A stretch of DNA of 36,724 bases from a virus: the IMG/VR virus record IMGVR_UViG_3300027580_000247, positions 1 to 36,724 of that record. One strand, 5' to 3'. Positions within the stretch are counted from its first letter, which is position 1. The number at the start of each line of letters is the position of its first letter. A program made the position numbers and the translations under genes. The notes beneath the pieces are model-generated. The model had not been told where the DNA came from. It made no database searches and saw only the letters and a list, made by a program, of their open reading frames with translations. Positions 15,070 to 22,197 of the stretch are shown one piece after another.

Positions 15070-16533
15070 TTAGGCGGTCTGCAGGTTGGACAGCAGGTTG
15101 ACGTCCAGGAAGGACTCGAAGGTGATGCGCTCCGCCGGCGGCGGCGGCAGCATCGTGATGTTGAAGGTCAGGTGGCCGTTGGCGATCTCGGTGTCCGGGT
15201 TGTTCGCCTTCAGCCACTCGCACTTCGAGCCCGGCAGCAGCGCGCCGCGGCCGATCAGCGTGCGGATGAACCCGTTCGCGCTCTCGGTGATCGCGTCGAT
15301 CAGCGCCTGGTTGATCGGCAGATCGATGAACTGGAGCATCGCGTACTCCAGGCTCTCGTGGACCATGTCCGCCGTGCGCCGGGTCTGGAGGAAGTTCGTC
15401 GGCCCGGTCGAGCGCGGGTAGGCGCTGGAGCGGTTGCCCCAGGTGCGCAGCCCCGAGCCGAAGGAGTTGAACACGGTGATGATGCCCGCCTCGTTGAGCG
15501 CGTTCACGTCCGAGGTCGGGTTGTTGATCATCGCCGAGAGGTCCAGCTCGACGCCGGTGATGCCCTGGATGGTCTTGTTCGACGGCGAGTACCAGTACCC
15601 GTACTCATGGTCCGTCGCCGCGATCACGCCGGCCAGGCGCTGGCTGTAGGGCTCCAGCCGGGTGCTGTCGGTGGCGGCGTCGTAGGCCTCCACGTGCGGG
15701 AAGCACAGCCCCACCCGGTCCGAGGAGAAGTTGAAGTTGATCGACCCGTCCGGGCCGCGCCCGGCGATCGCGTCGTCGCGCGTGGTGCCGATGGGCGCGT
15801 CGATCAGGGCGACGCCCCGGCAGTTGCTCTCGCCGGCGATCACCTCGAGCTCGGCGGCCACCGACTCCTGGGTGGAGTATTCCGGCGCGATCAGGATCTT
15901 CGGCCAGAACCCGAAGCGGTTGAAGCTGTTCAGGAAGGCCTGCAGGCCGGTACGGTTGCCGCTGCTGTCGACCGTGCCGATGATGTCGCTGCCCTCGATC
16001 ACCGACAGATCCGGGTGGTCGTAGTCCACCGTCAGCTCGGCGCCGGCGGTGATCGCGCCGCTGTCCAGGCGGGTGATCGTGCCGGTGCGCTTGTCGAGCG
16101 TGTAGTCCGTGCCCTCGACGTGCGTGGTCGAGCCGTCGCTCGACTTCACGGTCGCGGAGATGATGCCGTGCGTGCTGTTGGCCAGCGTCGCCTGGCCCTC
16201 GTCGTCGAGGGTCACGGCCTCGTCGCTGACCGAGCTCTTGTGCGTGGTCTCGTCGAAGACGTTGACCATCAGCACGGTGCCGCTGCCCTGGTCGTAGATC
16301 GCGTTCAGCGCCTGCGGGATGGTGAAGCCCGGCACCTGCGGACCGCCGAACTTGCCGGCGTCGACATCGGAGAGCACCTGCTGGAGCTGGTTCAGGGTGG
16401 CGTTGGCGTCGTCGAGCAGGTGCGTGGGCGCCGTGCCGACCAGGCCGATGACGGCGGTCTTGACCGGGTTGATCGGGCGTACGCCGCCGCGCAGCTCGAT
16501 CGTCTCGGCGCCGTGGAGGTACGAGGCGGCCAT
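15070..16533 (-). CDS. FI: Contractile tail sheath protein (P2 FI type)
   Basis: A 487-residue sheath protein. N-terminal LHGAETIELRGGVRPINPVKTAVIGLVGTAP, the middle KILIAPEYSTQ and the C-terminal block GLRTWGNRSSAYP...NFLQTRRTADMVHESLEYAMLQFID with GHLTFNITMLPPPPAERITFE are P2 FI-like features. Polymerises around the tube and contracts on infection. AAGGAGGA lies 6 bases before the ATG. Its type marks the tail module as P2-like, whereas the head and transposition genes are Mu-like. Confidence 0.95.
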   Translation of the reverse strand: MAASYLHGAETIELRGGVRPINPVKTAVIGLVGTAPTHLLDDANATLNQLQQVLSDVDAGKFGGPQVPGFTIPQALNAIYDQGSGTVLMVNVFDETTHKSSVSDEAVTLDDEGQATLANSTHGIISATVKSSDGSTTHVEGTDYTLDKRTGTITRLDSGAITAGAELTVDYDHPDLSVIEGSDIIGTVDSSGNRTGLQAFLNSFNRFGFWPKILIAPEYSTQESVAAELEVIAGESNCRGVALIDAPIGTTRDDAIAGRGPDGSINFNFSSDRVGLCFPHVEAYDAATDSTRLEPYSQRLAGVIAATDHEYGYWYSPSNKTIQGITGVELDLSAMINNPTSDVNALNEAGIITVFNSFGSGLRTWGNRSSAYPRSTGPTNFLQTRRTADMVHESLEYAMLQFIDLPINQALIDAITESANGFIRTLIGRGALLPGSKCEWLKANNPDTEIANGHLTFNITMLPPPPAERITFESFLDVNLLSNLQTA

Positions 16534-16769
16534 TAGCTTTCCTCCTTGCTACCGGTCTGGGTCGTGCTAGCTGTGCTGGCGCGGGTCTTGGCGGGCCCGC
16601 TCACCTTGGTGAGGAAGCCGCGCGCGACCAGGCGCTGCACGTAGGGGTGATCGGCCGGGAGCTCGTAGGTGCGCCCGGGATGGAACATGACCTCGCGCCG
16701 CTCGCCCTGGTGGCGCAGGGTGGCGCCGGAGATCGGGCCGCTGTAGGTGAAGCGGGCCTGCTTACTCAT
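16533..16769 (-). CDS. Small tail-cluster protein (DUF2635-like)
   Basis: A 78-residue protein with an early beta region (RFTYSGPISGATLRHQGERREVMFHPGRTYELPADHPYVQRLVARGFL) and a Ser/Thr/Lys-rich tail. The part GRTYELPADHPYVQRLVARG resembles DUF2635 small proteins that precede the sheath gene in Mu-like and related phages. GGAGG lies 9 bases before the ATG; it overlaps gp37 by 8 bp and touches the sheath start (TAATG-type overlap). Function unknown. Confidence 0.75.
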   Translation of the reverse strand: MSKQARFTYSGPISGATLRHQGERREVMFHPGRTYELPADHPYVQRLVARGFLTKVSGPAKTRASTASTTQTGSKEES

Positions 16770-17265
16770 CGTCAGTGACCTCCGTGGTGGTGTTGATGCC
16801 CTCGAGCGTGATCCGCTCGAGCCGCGGCAGCGCCTCCTCCGGCTCCTCCTCGACCTCGGGCACCGTGCCCTGGAAGCGCATCTCGAAGCGCCAGATGCCG
16901 CTGTCGTGATCCACCAGGCGCTCCTGGACCGGACGCAGCTTCGAGCCGCCGCCGGCGCCCGGCAGCCGGAAGCCGTTGAGGCTGATGCGGACCGTATCCA
17001 GGTAGCGGTGCGCCCCCTGCGGGCCCCGGAGCTCGCGCAGCAGCAGGGTGCAGGAGATCTGCACCTCGCGGTCCTGGACGTTCACGCCCGTATCGCGGCT
17101 CTCCGAGTAGCGCGGCGAGCCGGCGTAGGCGACCAACACCGCGCCGACCGGGTGGTAGAGGTCGTACTCCTCCGGGTTGTCCGGGAACGCCCGGACCTCG
17201 AGATCGGCGATGCGCGAGCCCAGGCGATCGACAACGGCGTCGACCATCTCCTCGACAAAGGGCAT
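16762..17265 (-). CDS. Gp37-type tail protein (DUF1834)
   Basis: A 167-residue protein of the Mu gp37-like group (VEEMVDAVVDRLGSRIADLEVRAFPDNPEEYDLYHPVGAVLVAY...QDREVQISCTLLLRELRGPQGAHRYLDTVRISLNGFRLPG). Members sit just before the tail sheath and probably act as tail terminator. The acidic C-terminus is unusual (VEEEPEEALPRL). GGGAGG precedes the ATG. Confidence 0.85.
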   Translation of the reverse strand: MPFVEEMVDAVVDRLGSRIADLEVRAFPDNPEEYDLYHPVGAVLVAYAGSPRYSESRDTGVNVQDREVQISCTLLLRELRGPQGAHRYLDTVRISLNGFRLPGAGGGSKLRPVQERLVDHDSGIWRFEMRFQGTVPEVEEEPEEALPRLERITLEGINTTTEVTDDE

Positions 17266-17266
17266 G

Positions 17267-17722
17267 TCAGCGGCCTCCCAGGTACTGGCTCAGGATGTCG
17301 GCCACGGTCTGGCGATCCGCCTCCGAGACCCCCAGATACGGCCGCGCCGGGATCCGGGCCGCGCTGGCGCGCCCCGCCTGGCCGCCGAGCTGGTGGATCC
17401 GCGCGTAGGCCTTGTTGGTGCCCACATGGACCTCGTCGGCCGTGGCCTGGAAGCTGATCGAGTTGAACAGCTCCCCGGTATCCCGGAGGATCTTCGCCCG
17501 GCGCCGATCGCCCTTGCGCTGGCCCAGCGTCGCCGCCGCCAGTCCCGGCCAGGCCTCGCCGTCCGGGCCGCGCTGCTCGCGAAAGCGCTGGTGCGTCGAG
17601 GTCTGCAGCTCACCGCCGATCTCGGCCAGCGCCGGCTCACGATCCGCAAGCCGCCCGGCGAGCTCGGCGAGTCGCTCGTCGAGCCCGTCGTCGCGCAGGC
17701 GCACACCCAGGCTCACCGGCAT
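17267..17722 (-). CDS. G: Virion morphogenesis protein (Mu gpG type)
   Basis: A 151-residue protein of the phage virion morphogenesis family (Mu gpG / P2 gpS). Typical are the pattern REPALAEIGGELQTSTHQRFREQRGPDGEAWPGLAAATL, the KILRDTGELFNSISFQATADEVHVGTNKAYARIHQLGG block and a C-terminal RIPARPYLGVSEAD. It is needed for tail completion and head-tail joining. GTG (17725) and ATG (17722) are adjacent at the overlap with the preceding gene; ATG is used since GAGG is 8 bases from it. Confidence 0.92.
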   Translation of the reverse strand: MPVSLGVRLRDDGLDERLAELAGRLADREPALAEIGGELQTSTHQRFREQRGPDGEAWPGLAAATLGQRKGDRRRAKILRDTGELFNSISFQATADEVHVGTNKAYARIHQLGGQAGRASAARIPARPYLGVSEADRQTVADILSQYLGGR

Positions 17723-18141
17723 CACAGATCCTCGAGCGTCTCGCGGGTAAAGGCCGGCTCGGGGCCGCCGGCGGCGATGCTGCCGGCCCCGGCCGGGGAG
17801 AGGCCGTCGCCGCCGGTGCCCGAGAGCCGCCCCTCGGCGACCCGGGCCAGGAAGCGCACCGCCTCGTCGTGGCCGGCCTTGATGTTCTCGACGTCCAGGC
17901 CGGGGCGCCGGCGGGCTAGGCGGTAGAGCGCGATGTCGACCGCGTACGGCGCGAGCACGCGATCCGCCGGGCGGTGCTCGGCGGCGACCTTGGCCAGATA
18001 GCCGTCGATCACCCCGGCGGCGTCGTCGAGCGCCTGCTCGATGACGCTGTCATCGACGCTCTGGCCGTCCTCGCTGGCCAGCTGCGTGGCGATGCGCTGA
18101 TCGACCCGGGCCTTGAACTCAGCAACGGTGGCGTAGCTCAC
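17722..18141 (-). CDS. DUF1320 protein (Mu gp36 type), head-tail connector candidate
   Basis: A 139-residue protein of DUF1320, the Mu gp36-like group. Features: YATVAEFKARVDQRIATQLAS...AAGVIDGYLAKVAA, then LAPYAVDIALYRLARRR and EAVRFLARVAEGR. The layout and fold type resemble adaptor proteins below the portal. GTG start with GGAGG 7 bases upstream. Last 40 residues are Gly/Pro-rich. Confidence 0.88.
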   Translation of the reverse strand: MSYATVAEFKARVDQRIATQLASEDGQSVDDSVIEQALDDAAGVIDGYLAKVAAEHRPADRVLAPYAVDIALYRLARRRPGLDVENIKAGHDEAVRFLARVAEGRLSGTGGDGLSPAGAGSIAAGGPEPAFTRETLEDL

Positions 18142-18153
18142 GAGCGCCTCCGC

Positions 18154-18360
18154 CTACGACTGCCCGGACTCGCCGCCGCCCTGCGAGCCGCTGCTCGCGC
18201 CCGCCTTGGCGCTGGACTTGCCGGGCTTGCCGGCCGGCTCCAGGCGCCCGAGCGCGATGAGCGGCTCGGCGGCGCGCTCGGCGAGCTCGATCTCGGCGCC
18301 GGGCGGGTGCAGCGTGCCGCCAGAGCGCACCGGGACCTCCTGCACGATGTACTTCGGCAT
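18154..18360 (-). CDS. Small hypothetical protein after the capsid gene (Mu gp35 position)
   Basis: A 68-residue protein: first half beta-like (PKYIVQEVPVRSGGTLHPPGAEIELAERAAEPLIALGRLEP), second half Ser/Gly/Lys-rich. GGAGG lies about 7 bases before the ATG. Small genes of this type occur between the major capsid gene and DUF1320 in Mu-like phages; function unknown. Confidence 0.75.
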   Translation of the reverse strand: MPKYIVQEVPVRSGGTLHPPGAEIELAERAAEPLIALGRLEPAGKPGKSSAKAGASSGSQGGGESGQS

Positions 18361-18373
18361 GGTCGACCTCCGC

Positions 18374-19297
18374 CTACGCGACGTTCTCGATGAAGTAGCC
18401 CAGGTCCGGGGCGGCGACGATCTCCGCGACGCTCTCGCCGGCGCGCACCATCTGGCCGCCGCGCAGGCCGATATTGCGGTCCTGCCAGGAGCCGGCCACC
18501 CGGTCGCCGAACTGCGCGGTGTAGCCGAACGTGGCGCCGCGCTGGGTGTCGGCGGTGCGGTCGCGGTGGATCAGGGCCACGTGATTGCCCCAGACGCGCT
18601 GGAAGTTCGCCGGCTGGCCGCGCCGGGCGGTGTTGACCCAGCCTCGGCCGACGACGACCTCATCGAGCTCGAACAGCGCCGCGACGGCCTGGCGCTCCGC
18701 CATGCCCGAGTCGCCGGCGTTGCGGTGCGCGGCCTTGACGATCGCCGGGTGCTGGCGCAGCGCCGTCCAGGCGGTCTGGCCGATCACCATGACGTTCGGG
18801 CGCATGATCGGCGTATCGAGCGCGTCGGAGATCACCTGGATCGGCTGGCCGGAATCCTCGGAGAACTTGTCGCCGCTGGCGAGGCTCTCCTTGTTGCCGG
18901 ACGGATAGGTCGCCGCATCGAAGACGTGGTTGGCGACCCGGACCTCGCGGTCGAGCAGGATCAGGTTGGTCAGCCCCTCGACGGCTCGGCCTCGCGGGTC
19001 GTAGCCCTGCGGGGCGTTGGCAATGTCGTCCTGCGGGATGGCGTCGTCCAGGCCGTAATCGTCGACCGCCCCGGACTGCTCGCTCGCGCCGAACTCGACC
19101 TGGTTAGGCTGGGATTTGCGGCCGACCGCGGTCTCCGGCAGCGTGAAGCCGTCGGCCTGGTTGTACGCCAGCCAGCGGAACTCGCGGGTGCCTACCGGCA
19201 CGCGCGGGAGCACGCTGTCGGCGACCATCGCCTCGTTCTGGTAGGCGATGGCGATCGCCGTAAGCTCGGGGTCTTGCGGGAATGGATAGCGCGCCAT
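18374..19297 (-). CDS. Major capsid protein
   Basis: A 307-residue major head protein of the type found in B3- and D3112-like Mu relatives. Supporting segments: PFPQDPELTAIAIAYQNEAMVADSVLPRVPVG, LAYNQADGFTLPETAVGRKSQPNQVEF, DDIANAPQGYDPRGRAVEGLTNLILLDREVRVANHVF, and FGYTAQFGDRVAGSWQDRNIGLRGGQMVRAGE. The fold is expected to be HK97-like. Comes right after the decoration protein; AGGGTGAG precedes the ATG. Function is inferred from segments and place, between protease/scaffold and connector genes. Confidence 0.9.
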   Translation of the reverse strand: MARYPFPQDPELTAIAIAYQNEAMVADSVLPRVPVGTREFRWLAYNQADGFTLPETAVGRKSQPNQVEFGASEQSGAVDDYGLDDAIPQDDIANAPQGYDPRGRAVEGLTNLILLDREVRVANHVFDAATYPSGNKESLASGDKFSEDSGQPIQVISDALDTPIMRPNVMVIGQTAWTALRQHPAIVKAAHRNAGDSGMAERQAVAALFELDEVVVGRGWVNTARRGQPANFQRVWGNHVALIHRDRTADTQRGATFGYTAQFGDRVAGSWQDRNIGLRGGQMVRAGESVAEIVAAPDLGYFIENVA

Positions 19298-19299
19298 GA

Positions 19300-19671
19300 C
19301 TACTCACCCTGGATCTGCGTGGGGTTCAGGAGTACCGGGCGGATGTCGCCGGCGACGGCGCCGAGGATCGCGGTCCCGCCGACGCGGGCATTGACGCCCG
19401 AGGCCGGCGCCGCCGTGACGGCCTTGCCGTCGGCATCGGCCGTGACGGGATCGCCCGGGTTGACGGCGCCGCCGAACTCGACGTCGGCGATGCCGCTGTG
19501 GATGACGTCACAGGTCTGGCCCGCGTCGGCACCCAGATCGCTGACGCCGAAGATGGCGTCGGTGCTCGAGGCCGCCTGCTGGACGTTGCCGTCGCTATCC
19601 GGCGCCACCAGGCGCCGGCCGGCGACCGCGGACGGGGCCTTGTAGCCCCTGATCAGGCCAGGGATCCCCAT
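19300..19671 (-). CDS. Capsid decoration/stabilisation protein (DUF2190-like)
   Basis: A 123-residue protein with a DUF2190-like beta pattern: GYKAPSAVAGRRLVAPDSDGNVQQAASSTDAIFGVSD, then CDVIHSGIADVEFGGAVNPGDPVTADADGKAV. Such proteins lie between scaffold and capsid genes and are thought to decorate the head. GGAGGG precedes the ATG, which overlaps the protease stop codon region. Confidence 0.82.
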   Translation of the reverse strand: MGIPGLIRGYKAPSAVAGRRLVAPDSDGNVQQAASSTDAIFGVSDLGADAGQTCDVIHSGIADVEFGGAVNPGDPVTADADGKAVTAAPASGVNARVGGTAILGAVAGDIRPVLLNPTQIQGE

Positions 19672-20175
19672 TTAGCTACCCTCCTTGCCCTGCCCGGGCT
19701 TGCCCTTGCGCTTGCTGATCTCGGCGACGGCCTGGCTGGTGGTGATCTCCAGGCCGGCCTGGCGCTGCTCCTCCTGGTAGGCGACCGCCTCGCGGGCGAG
19801 CTGGGTGGCATCACCGGCATCAGCCTCCTCCTCGGCGGACTTGGCTCGCTCGGCGTAATCCACCTGCTGCGGCAGGCGCTCGAGCACCTCCTCGAGGAAG
19901 AACTTGTTCGGATCCCGGGTCTCCCCCTCGGCGAACTGCACCGCCTCCTGGTTGTCCAGCGCATCCATGAAGGCCATCAGCCGCTCCTTGTCGCAGGGCA
20001 GCGGCCGGCCGGCCTGGACCAGGCTGTCCAGGCGGGCCTCGCGCTCCTCGTGGCGCTGGCGCCGCTCACGCTCGGCGAACTCGGCCTCCCGGCGCTGGAT
20101 CTCCTGCTCCCGGCGCGCGATCTCGGCCTCGCGATCCGGGGCGCCCCCGGGCTGGCTCTGGCTGCTCTTCGTCAC
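19672..20175 (-). CDS. Probable internal start for head scaffold (Mu gpZ analogue)
   Basis: An in-frame GTG at 20175 inside the protease gene is preceded by GAAGGGGGC, a good ribosome site, and would give a 167-residue protein. It starts TKSSQSQPGG and then runs into a long charged coiled coil (REAEIARREQEIQRREAEFAERERR), the expected form of a scaffold. In Mu the scaffold gpZ is made from an internal start in the protease gene I. The start is inferred, not demonstrated. Confidence 0.55.
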   Translation of the reverse strand: MTKSSQSQPGGAPDREAEIARREQEIQRREAEFAERERRQRHEEREARLDSLVQAGRPLPCDKERLMAFMDALDNQEAVQFAEGETRDPNKFFLEEVLERLPQQVDYAERAKSAEEEADAGDATQLAREAVAYQEEQRQAGLEITTSQAVAEISKRKGKPGQGKEGS

Positions 20176-20823
20176 GGTTGCCCCCTTCGTGGCCTGGGTT
20201 GGTGCGCTCTGGCCCGGCTCGGCGTAGGTCGCCGGGCCCTCGTCGTCGTCCTGAGCCGCCTCCTCCTGCACGCCGGTGACCAGGTGCTCCGGCAGCGCCG
20301 TATCGGCCGCCTCGGTGCCGTGCTGCTCGATGAGCCAGTTGCGCAGCGTCCGGAAGAGGTCGCCCAGCTTCCAGCCCGAGACGTCACCGAACTCCATCGT
20401 CACCGCCTCGTCGCCGTCATCGGCGAGCTCGACCGGCGCGAGCCCCTTCACCGCCGGCGGCTGCGCGCCGAGGAAGCCGACGTGGCGCAGGTAGTAGGCG
20501 CCCGGCTTCGGATTGCTCGGGGAGGTCGGCTTGTAGAAAGAGGCGCTGACCTTCTTGTAGCGCCCCTCACGAACAGCCTCAGCGAAGTGCGGCTCGACCT
20601 GGTCGGCCCGGGCCTGGAGGCTGGCGCCGCTGGCGGCGAGCCCCTTCACCCAGCCGTAGGCGGGCGCGTCGTGCCGGGGATGGCCGACCACGATGGGCGC
20701 CTCATGCAGAGAGGGGTCGTACGCCGCCGCCGAGGCCTGCAGATCCCCCTCCGTGAAGGCGATCTGCTCGCCGCTCATGGCGGTGTGCTGACCGGCGCGG
20801 AAGATCTCGATCGTCTGTGTCAT
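19672..20823 (-). CDS. Head maturation protease with scaffold domain (Mu gpI type)
   Basis: A 383-residue protein from ATG 20823 (a GTG at 20856 would add 11 residues but has no ribosome site). The first 140 residues resemble the Mu-like prohead protease: FTEGDLQASAAAYDPSLHEAPIVVGHP (H48), PAYGWVKGL and the YKKVSASFYKP block (S93 or S95 as likely nucleophile). A Gln/Asp-rich linker follows and then the scaffold part with a coiled coil about 225-265. It cleaves scaffold and capsid during head maturation. First gene after a 183-bp gap with dyad B. Confidence 0.9.
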   Translation of the reverse strand: MTQTIEIFRAGQHTAMSGEQIAFTEGDLQASAAAYDPSLHEAPIVVGHPRHDAPAYGWVKGLAASGASLQARADQVEPHFAEAVREGRYKKVSASFYKPTSPSNPKPGAYYLRHVGFLGAQPPAVKGLAPVELADDGDEAVTMEFGDVSGWKLGDLFRTLRNWLIEQHGTEAADTALPEHLVTGVQEEAAQDDDEGPATYAEPGQSAPTQATKGATVTKSSQSQPGGAPDREAEIARREQEIQRREAEFAERERRQRHEEREARLDSLVQAGRPLPCDKERLMAFMDALDNQEAVQFAEGETRDPNKFFLEEVLERLPQQVDYAERAKSAEEEADAGDATQLAREAVAYQEEQRQAGLEITTSQAVAEISKRKGKPGQGKEGS

Positions 20824-20885
20824 GGCAGCCCCACGTTCTGAGTGCGCAGGGGCCACGATGCGCGCGAGCGGGGCCGCGGCTCTGC

Positions 20886-20901
20886 CCGGAACCCTTTCCG
20901 G
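20886..20901. promoter_or_regulatory. Dyad B, CCGGAA-N4-TTCCGG
   Basis: A perfect 6+4+6 dyad (CCGGAA CCCT TTCCGG), 62 bp upstream of the protease ATG and inside the 183-bp gap 20824-21006, which holds no gene. A minus-strand TATAAC (20968-20973) upstream of it could be a -10 box, without a recognisable -35. In Mu, gene I has its own late promoter region (PI). See also 8417-8432 and 27590-27605. Confidence 0.5.
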
Positions 20902-21006
20902 TGGCTCTCGCGGCTGTTAAACGGTCTTCAAATGGGGTTATAGCGGCGCTGAAGGGTAGGGCACTGCTGGCGAGCCAGCGCCGCTACAGCGGCTTGTGCG
21001 AAGCGC

Positions 21007-22197
21007 TCAGCGGGAGCGGGTGAGATGGCCCACGCGGTGGCGGTTGGCCTGCTCGGGCGAGTCCGCGTGCACCGCCTCCACGGTGTTGCGCCCAAGCTGC
21101 ACCGTCAACACCGTATCGCCGTGGTGGCGCAGCAGGCGGCGGCGCAGCTCGACCTGGCCGGTGTCGGCGTGCCTCTCGAAGGCGAGCCAGGCCTCCCGCG
21201 GGTCTTCCAGCGTCGCCTGGAGCCTGGGCAGCTGGCGCAGCGCGGCGTCGTCCAGGTTCTTCGCCAGCGCGTCGGCCGACAGCACCGCCTGGCTGCCGTC
21301 GGGCAGGGTGACGTGCGCCGCCTCGCCGCCGAGGATCTCGCGGGCGTAGGCCGCCCGGTCCGCCGGCAGCTCGGCGCGCGCCGGGGCAGGCGGATCATCG
21401 ACCGCCAGGGCCTGCGGCTGCTGCGCGCTCTGCCAGTCGCCGCCGGTCAGCCGCTCCCAGCGCTCCGCGTTCTCGCCCCAGGCCGCCATCGCCTGCTGCT
21501 GGTCGATCGAGCCGTAGGCCGCGCGGCCCGCGTTGTAGCCGAACCCGGCGTCGATGCCCTGGGGTGTAGGCCAGTCGACCGGGCCCGCGGCGGTATTCAC
21601 CGGCCGGCTCTCCATCGTCACCGGCGGGCGCTCGGAGACCGACAGCCCCTGGCGCTCGAGCTCGCGCTCAGAGGTCGGCAGCGCCGAGCACCGGCACCCC
21701 CAGCCGTTCATGGGCATGTGGGTGTCCCACCACGGATCGTCGGCCGGCAGGATGGTCCCGTCCCAGGCCTCGTGCTCCGGGCGGGTGCGCCCGTCGTCAA
21801 TGGCCTCGTAGCGCAGATAGGGGTGGCTCTGGCGCAGCTGCTGGGCCTGCTGCCAGCGCCCGGCGTTGTAGGCCTGGCGGATGTTGGTCTGGTAGATCGT
21901 GCGCGAGCGCCAGCCGCGCGAGCCTTTGTAGCTCCAGCCGTGCCGGGCGACGATCTCGTCGAAGCGCTTCCGGAAGCTGTCCAGGGTCTCCCCGTCGCGC
22001 ACCGCCCGGTCGACGGCCTTGCGGAAGTCGGCGAGCAGCGCCGCCTTCTGCGCCCCGGCGACGACGAACGCCTTGGCGTGCTCGCCCTCGCGGATATCCG
22101 TCCAGCGCTCGGTGGGCAGGTTCAGCTTGCCGGCGAAGTAGTCGACAGCCTCCTGGAAGGGCTGCCCCTCGGCCAAGGTCTCATGCGCCATCGGCAT
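21007..22197 (-). CDS. F: Minor head protein gpF with C-terminal nuclease-like domain
   Basis: A 396-residue protein. Residues 1-180 are the SPP1 gp7 / Mu gpF head-morphogenesis domain (KAFVVAGAQKAALLADFRKAVDRAV, TIYQTNIRQAYNAGRWQQ, DGRTRPEHEAWDGTILP, NGWGCRCSA with C168 and C170). After a linker, residues about 278-396 look like a PBECR-type (Barnase-EndoU-colicin-RelE-like) nuclease domain: YAREILGGEAAHVTLPDGSQAVLSADAL, then DPREAWLAFERH and RLLRHHGDTVLTVQLGR. Such fusions on minor head proteins are thought to deliver a toxin-like domain with the DNA. Start overlaps the portal stop; the second Met is also possible. The head domain is sure, the nuclease call moderate. Confidence 0.87.
   Translation of the reverse strand: MPMAHETLAEGQPFQEAVDYFAGKLNLPTERWTDIREGEHAKAFVVAGAQKAALLADFRKAVDRAVRDGETLDSFRKRFDEIVARHGWSYKGSRGWRSRTIYQTNIRQAYNAGRWQQAQQLRQSHPYLRYEAIDDGRTRPEHEAWDGTILPADDPWWDTHMPMNGWGCRCSALPTSERELERQGLSVSERPPVTMESRPVNTAAGPVDWPTPQGIDAGFGYNAGRAAYGSIDQQQAMAAWGENAERWERLTGGDWQSAQQPQALAVDDPPAPARAELPADRAAYAREILGGEAAHVTLPDGSQAVLSADALAKNLDDAALRQLPRLQATLEDPREAWLAFERHADTGQVELRRRLLRHHGDTVLTVQLGRNTVEAVHADSPEQANRHRVGHLTRSR

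Noticed and set aside
14635-16536. Long plus-strand frame opposite the sheath and tube genes
   Set aside because: Antisense shadow of FI/FII with no recognisable domain; the same holds for plus frames at 2059-3255, 6894-8612, 9619-11010 and 19498-20841.
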